Origin: Candidatus Competibacteraceae bacterium
Lineage (GTDB): Bacteria > Pseudomonadota > Gammaproteobacteria > Competibacterales > Competibacteraceae
Reading direction: 5' to 3'
Length of the DNA: 5,874 nt
NCBI GenBank assembly: GCA_012032855.1
Contig: JAAUQA010000231.1
Span: forward strand, 1-5,874
This document shows, one piece after another, positions 1 through 5,194 of the stretch. The notes below the pieces were generated by a model that worked only from the letters and a program-made list of their open reading frames with translations, had not been told where the DNA came from and did no database searches. Within the stretch, counting starts at the first letter, position 1, and every line of letters begins with the position of its first letter. Both the position numbers and the translations under genes were made by a program.

Positions 1-1
1 G

Positions 2-82
2 CGGATGGCCTGTTGGCAACACGTCAAAGGCGACCCTTCGGTGACCGATGAAGAATCAATGCAGAGTACGCTTGCCCAGTGA
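2..82 (+). CDS. C-terminal end of a probable antitoxin gene (partial)
   Basis: Only the last 26 codons are inside the window, ending in TGA at 80-82. The frame is open from the left edge, and the other two plus-strand frames stop earlier (at 42-44 and 49-51). The peptide is acidic towards its end (TDEESMQSTLAQ). The stop overlaps the GTG start of the PIN toxin gene as GTGA, the arrangement usual for a type II antitoxin-toxin pair. The antitoxin role is therefore inferred from position, since the DNA-binding domain would lie outside the window. The antitoxin family (AbrB, CopG, Phd or other) cannot be told from this tail. Confidence 0.6.
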   Translation, partial: RMACWQHVKGDPSVTDEESMQSTLAQ

Positions 83-501
83 TAGCGGTCGATACCAATG
101 TCCTGCTGCGCTATTTGCTGCGTGATGACGCCGAGCAGGCTCACCTAGCCTCTCGACTAATTACTGGCACTGAACGCGTACTGGTCACTGATATTGTACT
201 TGTTGAAACCATCTGGACCCTCCAGGGAAAGAAATATCGATTACAAAAGCCCGATTTGGTCTCGGTCATTCAGGCTCTGTTTGCAGAACCGAACATTCGC
301 TTCGAGAACAGCGAGATTGTCTGGCTAGCCTTAAACACCTACCAAGAGGCAAAACGAGTCGCTAGGAAGGACGCCGACTTTGCTGATGCGCTCATTATTA
401 CGAAAGCGCGCTATGTCATCGGCGAGCAGGGTGAGTCTTTCAACGGCGTGTATACCTTCGATAAGGCTGCACAGGATTTACCCGGTGCGAGCGCCCAGTA
501 G
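79..501 (+). CDS. vapC: PIN-domain ribonuclease toxin, VapC type
   Basis: This 140-residue protein has the length and layout of a VapC toxin, a Mg-dependent endoribonuclease that cleaves RNA, often tRNA or rRNA, when not held by its antitoxin. The acidic residues expected of a PIN active site are visible: D5 in AVDTNVLLRYL, E43 in VLVETIWTL, D100/D103 in DADFADALI and D128 in the late TFDK motif. The domain therefore looks complete and probably active. The start is GTG at 79-81, which overlaps the upstream stop by 4 bases, so translation is likely coupled to the antitoxin. No separate promoter is seen. The PIN fold assignment is strong. The RNA target is unknown, and the symbol is a family name, not an orthologue claim. 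Confidence 0.9.
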   Translation: MIAVDTNVLLRYLLRDDAEQAHLASRLITGTERVLVTDIVLVETIWTLQGKKYRLQKPDLVSVIQALFAEPNIRFENSEIVWLALNTYQEAKRVARKDADFADALIITKARYVIGEQGESFNGVYTFDKAAQDLPGASAQ

Positions 502-560
502 GGAGATGAAAGTAGTCAGTTGCCGAAGCGGTTTAAACTCCACGTTTGATAGGGACTTAT

Positions 561-590
561 AATTGGGTGTTTTTGCAGGTCCCCCCAATT
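561..590. terminator. Candidate hairpin between convergent genes
   Basis: A perfect 7-base inverted repeat, AATTGGG at 561-567 and CCCAATT at 584-590, encloses a 16-base loop. It sits between the toxin gene (plus) and the DUF6141-like gene (minus), where a bidirectional terminator would be expected. Neither side has a convincing run of T after the stem and the stem is AT-rich at its base, so intrinsic terminator activity is uncertain. Confidence 0.3.
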
Positions 591-624
591 TATCGGAATA
601 AGGCCGGAACCACCAAACGCAGGA

Positions 625-639
625 AGCACGGAAAGTGCT
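625..639. other. Small hairpin in the convergent intergenic region
   Basis: AGCAC at 625-629 and GTGCT at 635-639 pair perfectly around the loop GGAAA. The hairpin lies about 20 bases beyond the stop codon of the minus-strand DUF6141-like gene. The stem is only 5 bp and no U tract follows, so it may be a weak terminator for that unit or a chance pairing. Confidence 0.2.
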
Positions 640-659
640 GTATGCTAGGGAAGTGTGGA

Positions 660-1199
660 TCACTGTTTAGCGGTACGTTGACGGTTGATCGCATCGGCTA
701 ACTCAACCGGTTGCTGTGAACCGATCAAACAGGGGGACGGTCTTTTGATAAATTCCAGCTGTACGCCCTGATTACCACTGACATTGTATGCTTTCCCATT
801 CCGCCCATAGCGAATTCCCCACCCGCCGTATTCCCAAATAGGGCTATAGGTACGAGCCTCGCAGCGGATAATGTCCTGAAACGGGATCAGCTTCCCTCTA
901 CACGGAAAGAACCGAACATACAGTCCATCATCGTGGACTTCGGTAACCAGCTTGAGCCGGTAAAACAGCCAAACAATACCTATCGGAATACTGATTACGC
1001 CTACCGAAACCAGTAGCAATGCCGGATCCGATAGCGGCTGATTACCCCAAGGCTGACCTAATATCCATTGTTGGAAAAGTCCATAGCCGAATAAAGCGAT
1101 GCCTATTGCCACAGATGACAATAGCACTACCCAAAGCCACACTTGGCGGAATGCTTGCTCTTCATGAAAAATCACTGGACGGTCACTGATTCGTTGCAT
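660..1199 (-). CDS. Two-helix membrane protein, DUF6141-like
   Basis: A 179-residue protein with two predicted membrane segments (about residues 21-44 and 60-81), followed by a soluble C-terminal half. That half carries a conserved-looking core: EYGGWGIRYG at 123-132, AYNVSGNQGVQLEF at 137-150 and LIGSQQPVELADAI at 158-171. From memory this matches the uncharacterised DUF6141 family, whose C-terminal part resembles a bacterial PH-like beta sandwich; no function is known to me. The ATG at 1199-1197 is preferred over an adjacent TTG at 1202. It lies 3 bases after the stop of the lipoprotein gene, so translation is probably coupled, and no strong Shine-Dalgarno sequence is seen. It is the last gene of the PilZ-lipoprotein-membrane protein unit. 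The C-terminal domain is probably cytoplasmic, which is inferred rather than shown. Confidence 0.8.
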   Translation of the reverse strand: MQRISDRPVIFHEEQAFRQVWLWVVLLSSVAIGIALFGYGLFQQWILGQPWGNQPLSDPALLLVSVGVISIPIGIVWLFYRLKLVTEVHDDGLYVRFFPCRGKLIPFQDIIRCEARTYSPIWEYGGWGIRYGRNGKAYNVSGNQGVQLEFIKRPSPCLIGSQQPVELADAINRQRTAKQ

Positions 1200-1202
1200 C
1201 AA

Positions 1203-1775
1203 TCACAATCCGATATCGGGACTGACGGAAATATCCTGGAACGGACCCAACGGGTTCTTTTTATCTTCCAACTCCAGTATTTTCGGCTCTCCGCCTTCCA
1301 GTTTAAACACTGCCAGGTCACCGTTCAGAATAATTAATCCCGAAAAGCTCCAACCGGTTTTCCGTGTTTTCCTTCTGAAATTGAATACATCAAGCACGGC
1401 ATTACCGTAACGTTTGCTGCGGACCATCCTGGGGGTGATTTCATACCCTCGACAGCTGGTTTTCGCTTCCAGGCAAGTCCGCATAGCGGGATGCAGATCT
1501 TGCAAGGTAATCGATTGATTGGGCAGAAAGCGCTGGGTGATTTCCAGGTAGTCAATCAAGCGGATATTGGGATTCTCGAAAGGGTCAAAGCCGAGTGCCT
1601 TCATATCCTCACGCGTTGTTTGGCCGGGCTGAATTTTATCGAAGGAGTTTTTAGTATCTGCGTAACTTTTCCAGGGTGATTCGGTCGTTTCTTCAACTGT
1701 GGGTAATAAACTGGAGCAACCGCAAGCCATAGCCAGCAGCATGAAAATTGCGATAACTCCTAGTCTCCTATGCAC
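1203..1775 (-). CDS. Putative outer-membrane or periplasmic lipoprotein
   Basis: With the GTG start at 1775 the product has 190 residues and begins with a lipoprotein signal: HRR, then a hydrophobic stretch (LGVIAIFMLLAMA) ending in CGCSS, so lipidation is expected at Cys18 or Cys20. The mature part starts with a region resembling the SmpA/BamE/OmlA pattern (FDKIQPGQTTREDMKALGF), in which a short helical unit with G-x-T opens the fold. This is followed by a less familiar domain with a Cys pair (TCLEAKTSC) and the block GLIILNGDLAVFKLEGG. BamE-like identity is only suggestive because the protein is longer than BamE. A longer reading from GTG 1808 would overlap the PilZ gene by 8 bases, but it lacks a ribosome binding site and places extra residues before the signal peptide. 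The gene sits between the PilZ-like gene and the DUF6141-like gene and is probably cotranscribed with both. Confidence 0.8.
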   Translation of the reverse strand: MHRRLGVIAIFMLLAMACGCSSLLPTVEETTESPWKSYADTKNSFDKIQPGQTTREDMKALGFDPFENPNIRLIDYLEITQRFLPNQSITLQDLHPAMRTCLEAKTSCRGYEITPRMVRSKRYGNAVLDVFNFRRKTRKTGWSFSGLIILNGDLAVFKLEGGEPKILELEDKKNPLGPFQDISVSPDIGL

Positions 1776-1779
1776 TGAG

Positions 1780-1785
1780 CCCCCC
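1780..1785 (-). promoter_or_regulatory. Ribosome binding site that favours the GTG start at 1775
   Basis: On the minus strand a run of six G (1785-1780) is followed by CTCA and then GTG at 1775-1773. This purine run lies 4 bases before the start. The alternative GTG at 1808 has only AGAATCTGGTCG before it, with no clear Shine-Dalgarno. Together with the signal peptide this supports the shorter lipoprotein. Confidence 0.5.
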
Positions 1786-1800
1786 GACACTAAATACCCA

Positions 1801-2130
1801 CTACCCACCGACCAGATTCTGCAAGTGCGCCTGCTGTTGACTGGTCAGCATGGGAGACATGATATTTAGCCCCACTTGACCAGAATTCACATAAGCGACT
1901 CGACAAGGTATTTTCAAGGTCTCTCGCTTACCGCCTAAAGGAACGCTGAATGTCATTATCCCGGTGTCGCCTGGTTTAGGTAAACGGGCACCAGGCATCA
2001 TCAGCATGTTGCTGGAGACCATCGCGGCGTCTAAGGTTAAATTAACAATGCGGGCGGCACAGGAAATGCCGGAGGATAACTCCAACATGCATTCTAGCTG
2101 AGAGGCATCTGTAACAGGGGGCTTGCCCAT
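1801..2130 (-). CDS. PilZ-like domain protein, probably degenerate
   Basis: This 109-residue protein has the spacing and strand pattern of a single PilZ domain: an early strand (CAARIVNLTLDAAMV, residues 24-38), a central G-rich turn (PKPGDTGIMTFSVPLGGK) and a closing block, CRVAYVNSGQVGLNIM (76-91), with a C-terminal helix TSQQQAHLQNLV. PilZ domains usually bind cyclic di-GMP through RxxxR and (D/N)xSxxG. Here the second motif reads NLTLDAA and no RxxxR precedes it, so nucleotide binding may be lost, as in known non-binding PilZ adaptors. The ATG at 2130 has GGTGA 6 bases upstream as a plausible ribosome binding site. It is the first gene of the three-gene minus-strand unit. The lipoprotein start lies 25 bases beyond its stop. 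The fold call rests on pattern recognition only. Confidence 0.65.
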   Translation of the reverse strand: MGKPPVTDASQLECMLELSSGISCAARIVNLTLDAAMVSSNMLMMPGARLPKPGDTGIMTFSVPLGGKRETLKIPCRVAYVNSGQVGLNIMSPMLTSQQQAHLQNLVGG

Positions 2131-2176
2131 TGGTATTCACCATAGACTTAGTCTTGAAGAGACGACGGAGACCCAT

Positions 2177-2191
2177 TGGAACCCGGTTCCA
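2177..2191. promoter_or_regulatory. Perfect palindrome, candidate operator
   Basis: TGGAACC at 2177-2183 and GGTTCCA at 2185-2191 are exact inverted repeats around a single C. A one-base loop cannot fold as an RNA hairpin, so a protein site for a dimeric regulator is more likely than an RNA structure. It lies just downstream of the start point inferred for the PilZ unit. The regulator is unknown. Confidence 0.35.
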
Positions 2192-2192
2192 T

Positions 2193-2203
2193 CTGCATTG
2201 CAG
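2193..2203. promoter_or_regulatory. Second short palindrome overlapping the inferred start point
   Basis: CTGCA at 2193-2197 and TGCAG at 2199-2203 are exact inverted repeats around one T. The site begins 2 bases from the TGGAACC palindrome and touches the end of the candidate -10 box, a position where binding would be expected to repress. Confidence 0.25.
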
Positions 2204-2230
2204 TGTAGCTTTGAAAGATACCGGGAACAA
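2202..2230 (-). promoter_or_regulatory. Candidate sigma-70 promoter for the PilZ unit
   Basis: On the minus strand TTGTTC (2230-2225) and TACACT (2207-2202) are separated by exactly 17 bases, and the start point would be near 2195. The -35 box matches the consensus at 3 of 6 positions and the -10 box at 4 of 6. This would be a weak promoter with a leader of about 65 bases before the PilZ ATG at 2130. Confidence 0.35.
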
Positions 2231-2278
2231 GTGAACACTGGATAGAACGGCTGGTGGCGGTTTTCTAATAAGCGCTGT

Positions 2279-3046
2279 TCACCAACACAGCTGACCATCT
2301 AGGAAAGCCGCCGCCTCTTGACTCTGCGGACCGGAAAAAAATGCCTTAGCAGCTGTGCGCTCCAGCAGGCGACCACCGTGAAGAAAAACAACATCATCGG
2401 CTAGACGTCGGGCTTGGCCGAGATCGTGGGTAGTCATCACAATTTTGGTGCCATCCTGGTGAATGCGCCGGATCATATCCTCCACCATCCGGGTTGCCGC
2501 CGGATCGAGATTGGAGGACGGCTCGTCCAGAAACAGCAATTGGGGTTTCATCGCCCAAGCTCTTGCCAGAGCTAGGCGCTGCTGTTCGCCACCCGACAAC
2601 ACTCGGGCTGAGCGTCTGGCCAATTGCGCCAAGCCGGCCTGTTCCAAGATCTCGGCTACCGCAGTTTTGCGTAAACGGCGCGGCTGACCCCGAGCGCTTA
2701 GCACATAGTCCACATTAGCCGCAACAGAACGTCGCAGCAACACCGGACGCTGAAACACCATAGTTTGAGCATGACGCACCTGTTTGTTATCGGCATTGGC
2801 CCAACTTACCGTGCCGCTGGTTGGTCGCAGCAACCCGTGACACACTCTCAATAACAAACTCTTACCCGCTCCATTTGGCCCCATCACTACCGTGATCGGC
2901 CCGGCTTCCAGGCTGAGTGATACGCCATTCAACAGTGACACACCGCGTGCCGCGAAGCTAACCGCCTCTAAAGCGAGCGGTAAAATCGGCTGCGGCGCTG
3001 GCGCAAATAATTGCCATTCACCGGTTAGAGACAGTGTTTGATTCAT
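2279..3046 (-). CDS. tupC: ABC importer ATPase, tungstate/molybdate type (TupC-like)
   Basis: A 255-residue cytoplasmic ATPase that should power oxyanion import together with the adjacent permease. All nucleotide-binding motifs are intact: Walker A GPNGAGKS at 56-63, Q-loop FQ at 98-99, signature LSGGEQQR at 150-157, Walker B LLFLDEP at 170-176, D-loop NLD at 179-181 and the switch histidine in TTHD at H207. There is no C-terminal Mop/TOBE regulatory domain such as ModC carries, and the length fits TupC rather than ModC. The ATG at 3046-3044 overlaps the permease stop as ATGA, so the two are translationally coupled. About 25 residues precede the usual start of the fold, and these are not conserved as far as I can judge. 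Substrate assignment depends on the permease. No terminator is evident beyond the stop. Confidence 0.85.
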   Translation of the reverse strand: MNQTLSLTGEWQLFAPAPQPILPLALEAVSFAARGVSLLNGVSLSLEAGPITVVMGPNGAGKSLLLRVCHGLLRPTSGTVSWANADNKQVRHAQTMVFQRPVLLRRSVAANVDYVLSARGQPRRLRKTAVAEILEQAGLAQLARRSARVLSGGEQQRLALARAWAMKPQLLFLDEPSSNLDPAATRMVEDMIRRIHQDGTKIVMTTHDLGQARRLADDVVFLHGGRLLERTAAKAFFSGPQSQEAAAFLDGQLCW

Positions 3047-3747
3047 CCGTACATCCGTTGCGCTGCGTCACGTACCGCCATCGCGGACCCATTCACCAGC
3101 AGAGCCAATAGCATGAGAATGAGGCCTAATCCCAACGCTAAGGCCAGATTGCCTTTGCTAGTTTCCAATGCGATGGTAGTAGTCATGACCCGAGTGACAT
3201 GATTGATATTACCGCCGACGATAATCACCGCGCCGACTTCCGCACTGGCGCGGCCAAACCCCGCCAGAATCCCGGTCAACAAGCTGAACCGCCCATCCCA
3301 TAACAAGGTTACAATGGTTCGTAGCGGACCCACTCCCAGCGAACGCAGGTGTTCGTCATATTCTTCATGCAGATCGGTCACGGTCTGGCAGGTTAGCGCA
3401 GCGATGATAGGAGTCACCAACACACATTGCGCGATTACCATCGCGCTAGGCGTGAACAACAACCCGAGTTCGCCCAACGGACCGGCTCGCGACAACATGA
3501 GATAGACCATCAGGCCCACCACAACAGGGGGCAAGCCCATGAAGGCATTCAGGCAGGTAATGACCACCCCTTTGCCGGGAAACCGAAATACCGCCACCAC
3601 CGCACCCAAAGGCAACCCGATGAACGCTGCCAGCATCACTGCCGAAAGGCTGACTTGCAGCGATAAGGCAACAATGGCGAGCAGCTCTTGATCCAAATCG
3701 GTGATCAAGTGATAAGCAGTCACGAAGGCGGTATTAAATTCGTTCAC
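3043..3747 (-). CDS. tupB: ABC importer permease, tungstate type (TupB-like)
   Basis: An inner-membrane permease that would form the translocation channel for tungstate (or molybdate). From the GTG at 3747 it has 234 residues with about five membrane helices. Recognisable family blocks are IGLPLGAVVAVFRFPG, AFMGLPPVVVGLMVYLMLSRAGPLG and LGLLFTPSAMVIAQ. The coupling loop that contacts the ATPase contains HLRSLGVGPLR and is followed by GFGRASAEVGAVIIVGG. These blocks are, from memory, typical of TupB. The start is uncertain: an in-frame ATG at 3804 adds 19 residues (253 in total) rich in residues unlike a TupB start. Neither site has a good ribosome binding site, and GTG 3747 is preferred because it gives the usual family length. 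It is the first gene of its unit, and no binding-protein gene (tupA) precedes it. Confidence 0.8.
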   Translation of the reverse strand: MNEFNTAFVTAYHLITDLDQELLAIVALSLQVSLSAVMLAAFIGLPLGAVVAVFRFPGKGVVITCLNAFMGLPPVVVGLMVYLMLSRAGPLGELGLLFTPSAMVIAQCVLVTPIIAALTCQTVTDLHEEYDEHLRSLGVGPLRTIVTLLWDGRFSLLTGILAGFGRASAEVGAVIIVGGNINHVTRVMTTTIALETSKGNLALALGLGLILMLLALLVNGSAMAVRDAAQRMYG

Positions 3748-3813
3748 AAAACAGTCACGGTAATCTTTGCTAATAAGTATGCACAAGATGTGTTTAAAGT
3801 ACATTTATCTGGC

Positions 3814-3839
3814 TTATATTGTAAATAATACAGCTATAA
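3814..3839. promoter_or_regulatory. AT-rich imperfect palindrome in the divergent tupB-moeA region
   Basis: The core of the divergent region is strongly AT-rich compared with its surroundings. It holds TTATA (3814-3818) and TATAA (3835-3839) as inverted half-sites 16 bases apart. Nested inside is TGTA-N5-TACA (3820-3832). Half-sites built on TATA are reminiscent of ModE operators at molybdate genes, but the spacing and flanks do not match the E. coli consensus well. The element probably also contains minus-strand -10 boxes (TATAAG or TATTAT). No plus-strand promoter for moeA was convincing. Confidence 0.3.
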
Positions 3840-3928
3840 ACATAAATAAGGCTTGCTGACTTCCACAATATCGGAAACTAGCCGGGTACAGTAGTATTAA
3901 CGGCCATAGACAACCGAACAGGTACCCG

Positions 3929-5176
3929 ATGAACGACACACTCCAGCGACGCGATAGTCGCATGCGCGGTTTTGCCGCGCGGGCACGAGTCGAAGAGGCA
4001 TTATCTTGGCTGGACAACACATTCTCCGCAGGGGCTACGGAGTGGGTCTCACTGCCCGAAGCGCATGGCCGCGTTCTTGCGCAAGAGATTACCGCCACCA
4101 GCGATTTACCCATTAGCGATCACGCAACAATGGACGGTTACGCTGTGCGCGGCCTGGAAACCGTTGGTGCGAGTCCGTACAATCCGCTTTCCCTCAAGCT
4201 TCGCGATGAAATCCAACCGGGTATTTCCGGTATCGATAGCCTCTCAACGGGTCAAACTGCACGCATATCGACAGGCGCTGCTCTTCCCGCAGGTGCGGAT
4301 GCGGTACTGGCAGCGGAATATGCGGTTGCCAATAATCTGATCATTGAAGTGACTGACGCGATTCCACCCGGCGAGAATATCCGCCGTCGCGGCACCGATT
4401 ACCGGCAAGGCACGGTGGTGCTCAAGGCGGGCCGCCGAGTACGTCCCTCGGATGTGGGTTTGCTAGCAACTTTAGGTAACACCCAGGTTCAGGTCATTCG
4501 GCAACCCCGGGTACGTTTGATTGTGACCGGCGCCGAGCTAACCCAGTGGAATGAACACCAAGCGTCTCAGCGTTGTGAGTCGCACTCCCTGATGTTGCGG
4601 GGGCTGCTGCAACGCGACGGCGCCGAGTTAGAATCCTTGGTGCATGTGCCAGACGACCCGGCGGCGATTCGTGAAACACTGCAACAACCGGGCGCAGATT
4701 TAATATTAATCATTGGTGGCAGCAGCGTTGGGCAGGAAGATGTCGTTCCGCTGGTATTAGCCGAACTCGGGGAAGTGGTGTTCCACGGCTTAGCGCTGCG
4801 TCCGGCGCGCTCCGCCGGGATGGGTCTGATCGACCGCACCGGGGTGTTGATGTTGCCGGGCAATCCGGCGGCTTGCCTGTGTGCCTATGACTTGTTCGCG
4901 AGGCGGGCGATCCAACGTCAAGGCGGGCGAAATCTGGATTGGCCTTATCCTTGCGTTGCAGTGCCGGTAGCGAAAAAGATCGTTTCGGCAGTCGGGCAAG
5001 TGGATTATTATCGGGTTCGCCTGACCGATACCGGTGTTGAACCGCTGACCGCAGGTGGTGCGTCGTTGTGGTCATCCATCACCCGTGCCGATGGGTTTAT
5101 TGTCATCGCCGAAGACAGCGAGGGCTATCCACCCGGTGCATCAGTGACTGTTTATTGCTACGACCTTGTCGTTTAG
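3929..5176 (+). CDS. moeA: Molybdopterin molybdenumtransferase, variant MoeA (first copy)
   Basis: This 415-residue protein is full length for MoeA, which inserts molybdate (or tungstate) into adenylylated molybdopterin to make the metal cofactor in the cytoplasm. The domains follow the usual order. The N-terminal part holds DHATMDGYAV with the catalytic-cleft D69, then ISTGAALPAGADAV at 113-126. The MogA-like central domain holds DLILIIGGSSVGQEDVV at 257-273 and LMLPGNPAACLCAYDLF at 307-323. A C-terminal beta domain follows from about residue 340. Three conserved motifs differ from E. coli MoeA: RRGED is RRGTD (T156), STGDEL is VTGAEL (A202), and KPGKP is RPARS (291-295). The ATG at 3929 follows CAGG at a fair distance; an ATG at 3962 is a less supported alternative. 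It is followed 18 bases later by a second MoeA. Confidence 0.92.
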   Translation: MNDTLQRRDSRMRGFAARARVEEALSWLDNTFSAGATEWVSLPEAHGRVLAQEITATSDLPISDHATMDGYAVRGLETVGASPYNPLSLKLRDEIQPGISGIDSLSTGQTARISTGAALPAGADAVLAAEYAVANNLIIEVTDAIPPGENIRRRGTDYRQGTVVLKAGRRVRPSDVGLLATLGNTQVQVIRQPRVRLIVTGAELTQWNEHQASQRCESHSLMLRGLLQRDGAELESLVHVPDDPAAIRETLQQPGADLILIIGGSSVGQEDVVPLVLAELGEVVFHGLALRPARSAGMGLIDRTGVLMLPGNPAACLCAYDLFARRAIQRQGGRNLDWPYPCVAVPVAKKIVSAVGQVDYYRVRLTDTGVEPLTAGGASLWSSITRADGFIVIAEDSEGYPPGASVTVYCYDLVV

Positions 5177-5182
5177 ATCGCC

Positions 5183-5187
5183 AGGAG
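5183..5187 (+). promoter_or_regulatory. Strong ribosome binding site of the second moeA
   Basis: AGGAG at 5183-5187 lies 7 bases before the ATG at 5195 and within the 18-base gap after the first moeA stop. This fixes the start and suggests that the second copy is translated efficiently from a shared message. Confidence 0.75.
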
Positions 5188-5194
5188 ATTGTTC

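Noticed and set aside
478..663. Minus-strand open frame of 61 codons across the convergent intergenic region
   Set aside because: It has no ribosome binding site that I can see, overlaps the ends of both flanking genes, and its composition (many Trp, Cys, Arg, Ser) does not resemble a known protein.
2250..2257. GCTGGTGG octamer identical to the E. coli Chi site
   Set aside because: A single copy in almost 6 kb can occur by chance, and the host's recombination signal is unknown.
2231..2278. Possible terminator after the ATPase gene
   Set aside because: No stem followed by a T run on the minus strand could be found, and the GC-rich stretch does not pair with itself.
3853..3900. Plus-strand promoter for moeA
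   Set aside because: TTGCTG at 3853-3858 has no acceptable -10 box at 16-18 bases, and TAGTAT at 3892-3897 has no acceptable -35 box.
3814..4113. Minus-strand open frame of 99 codons over the moeA start
   Set aside because: It lies antisense to the well-supported start of moeA and has the arginine- and serine-rich composition typical of a shadow frame.
4494..5075. Several minus-strand frames inside moeA
   Set aside because: They are antisense to a full-length, clearly recognisable MoeA and are low-complexity Arg/Pro/Ser/Thr-rich, as expected for shadows.
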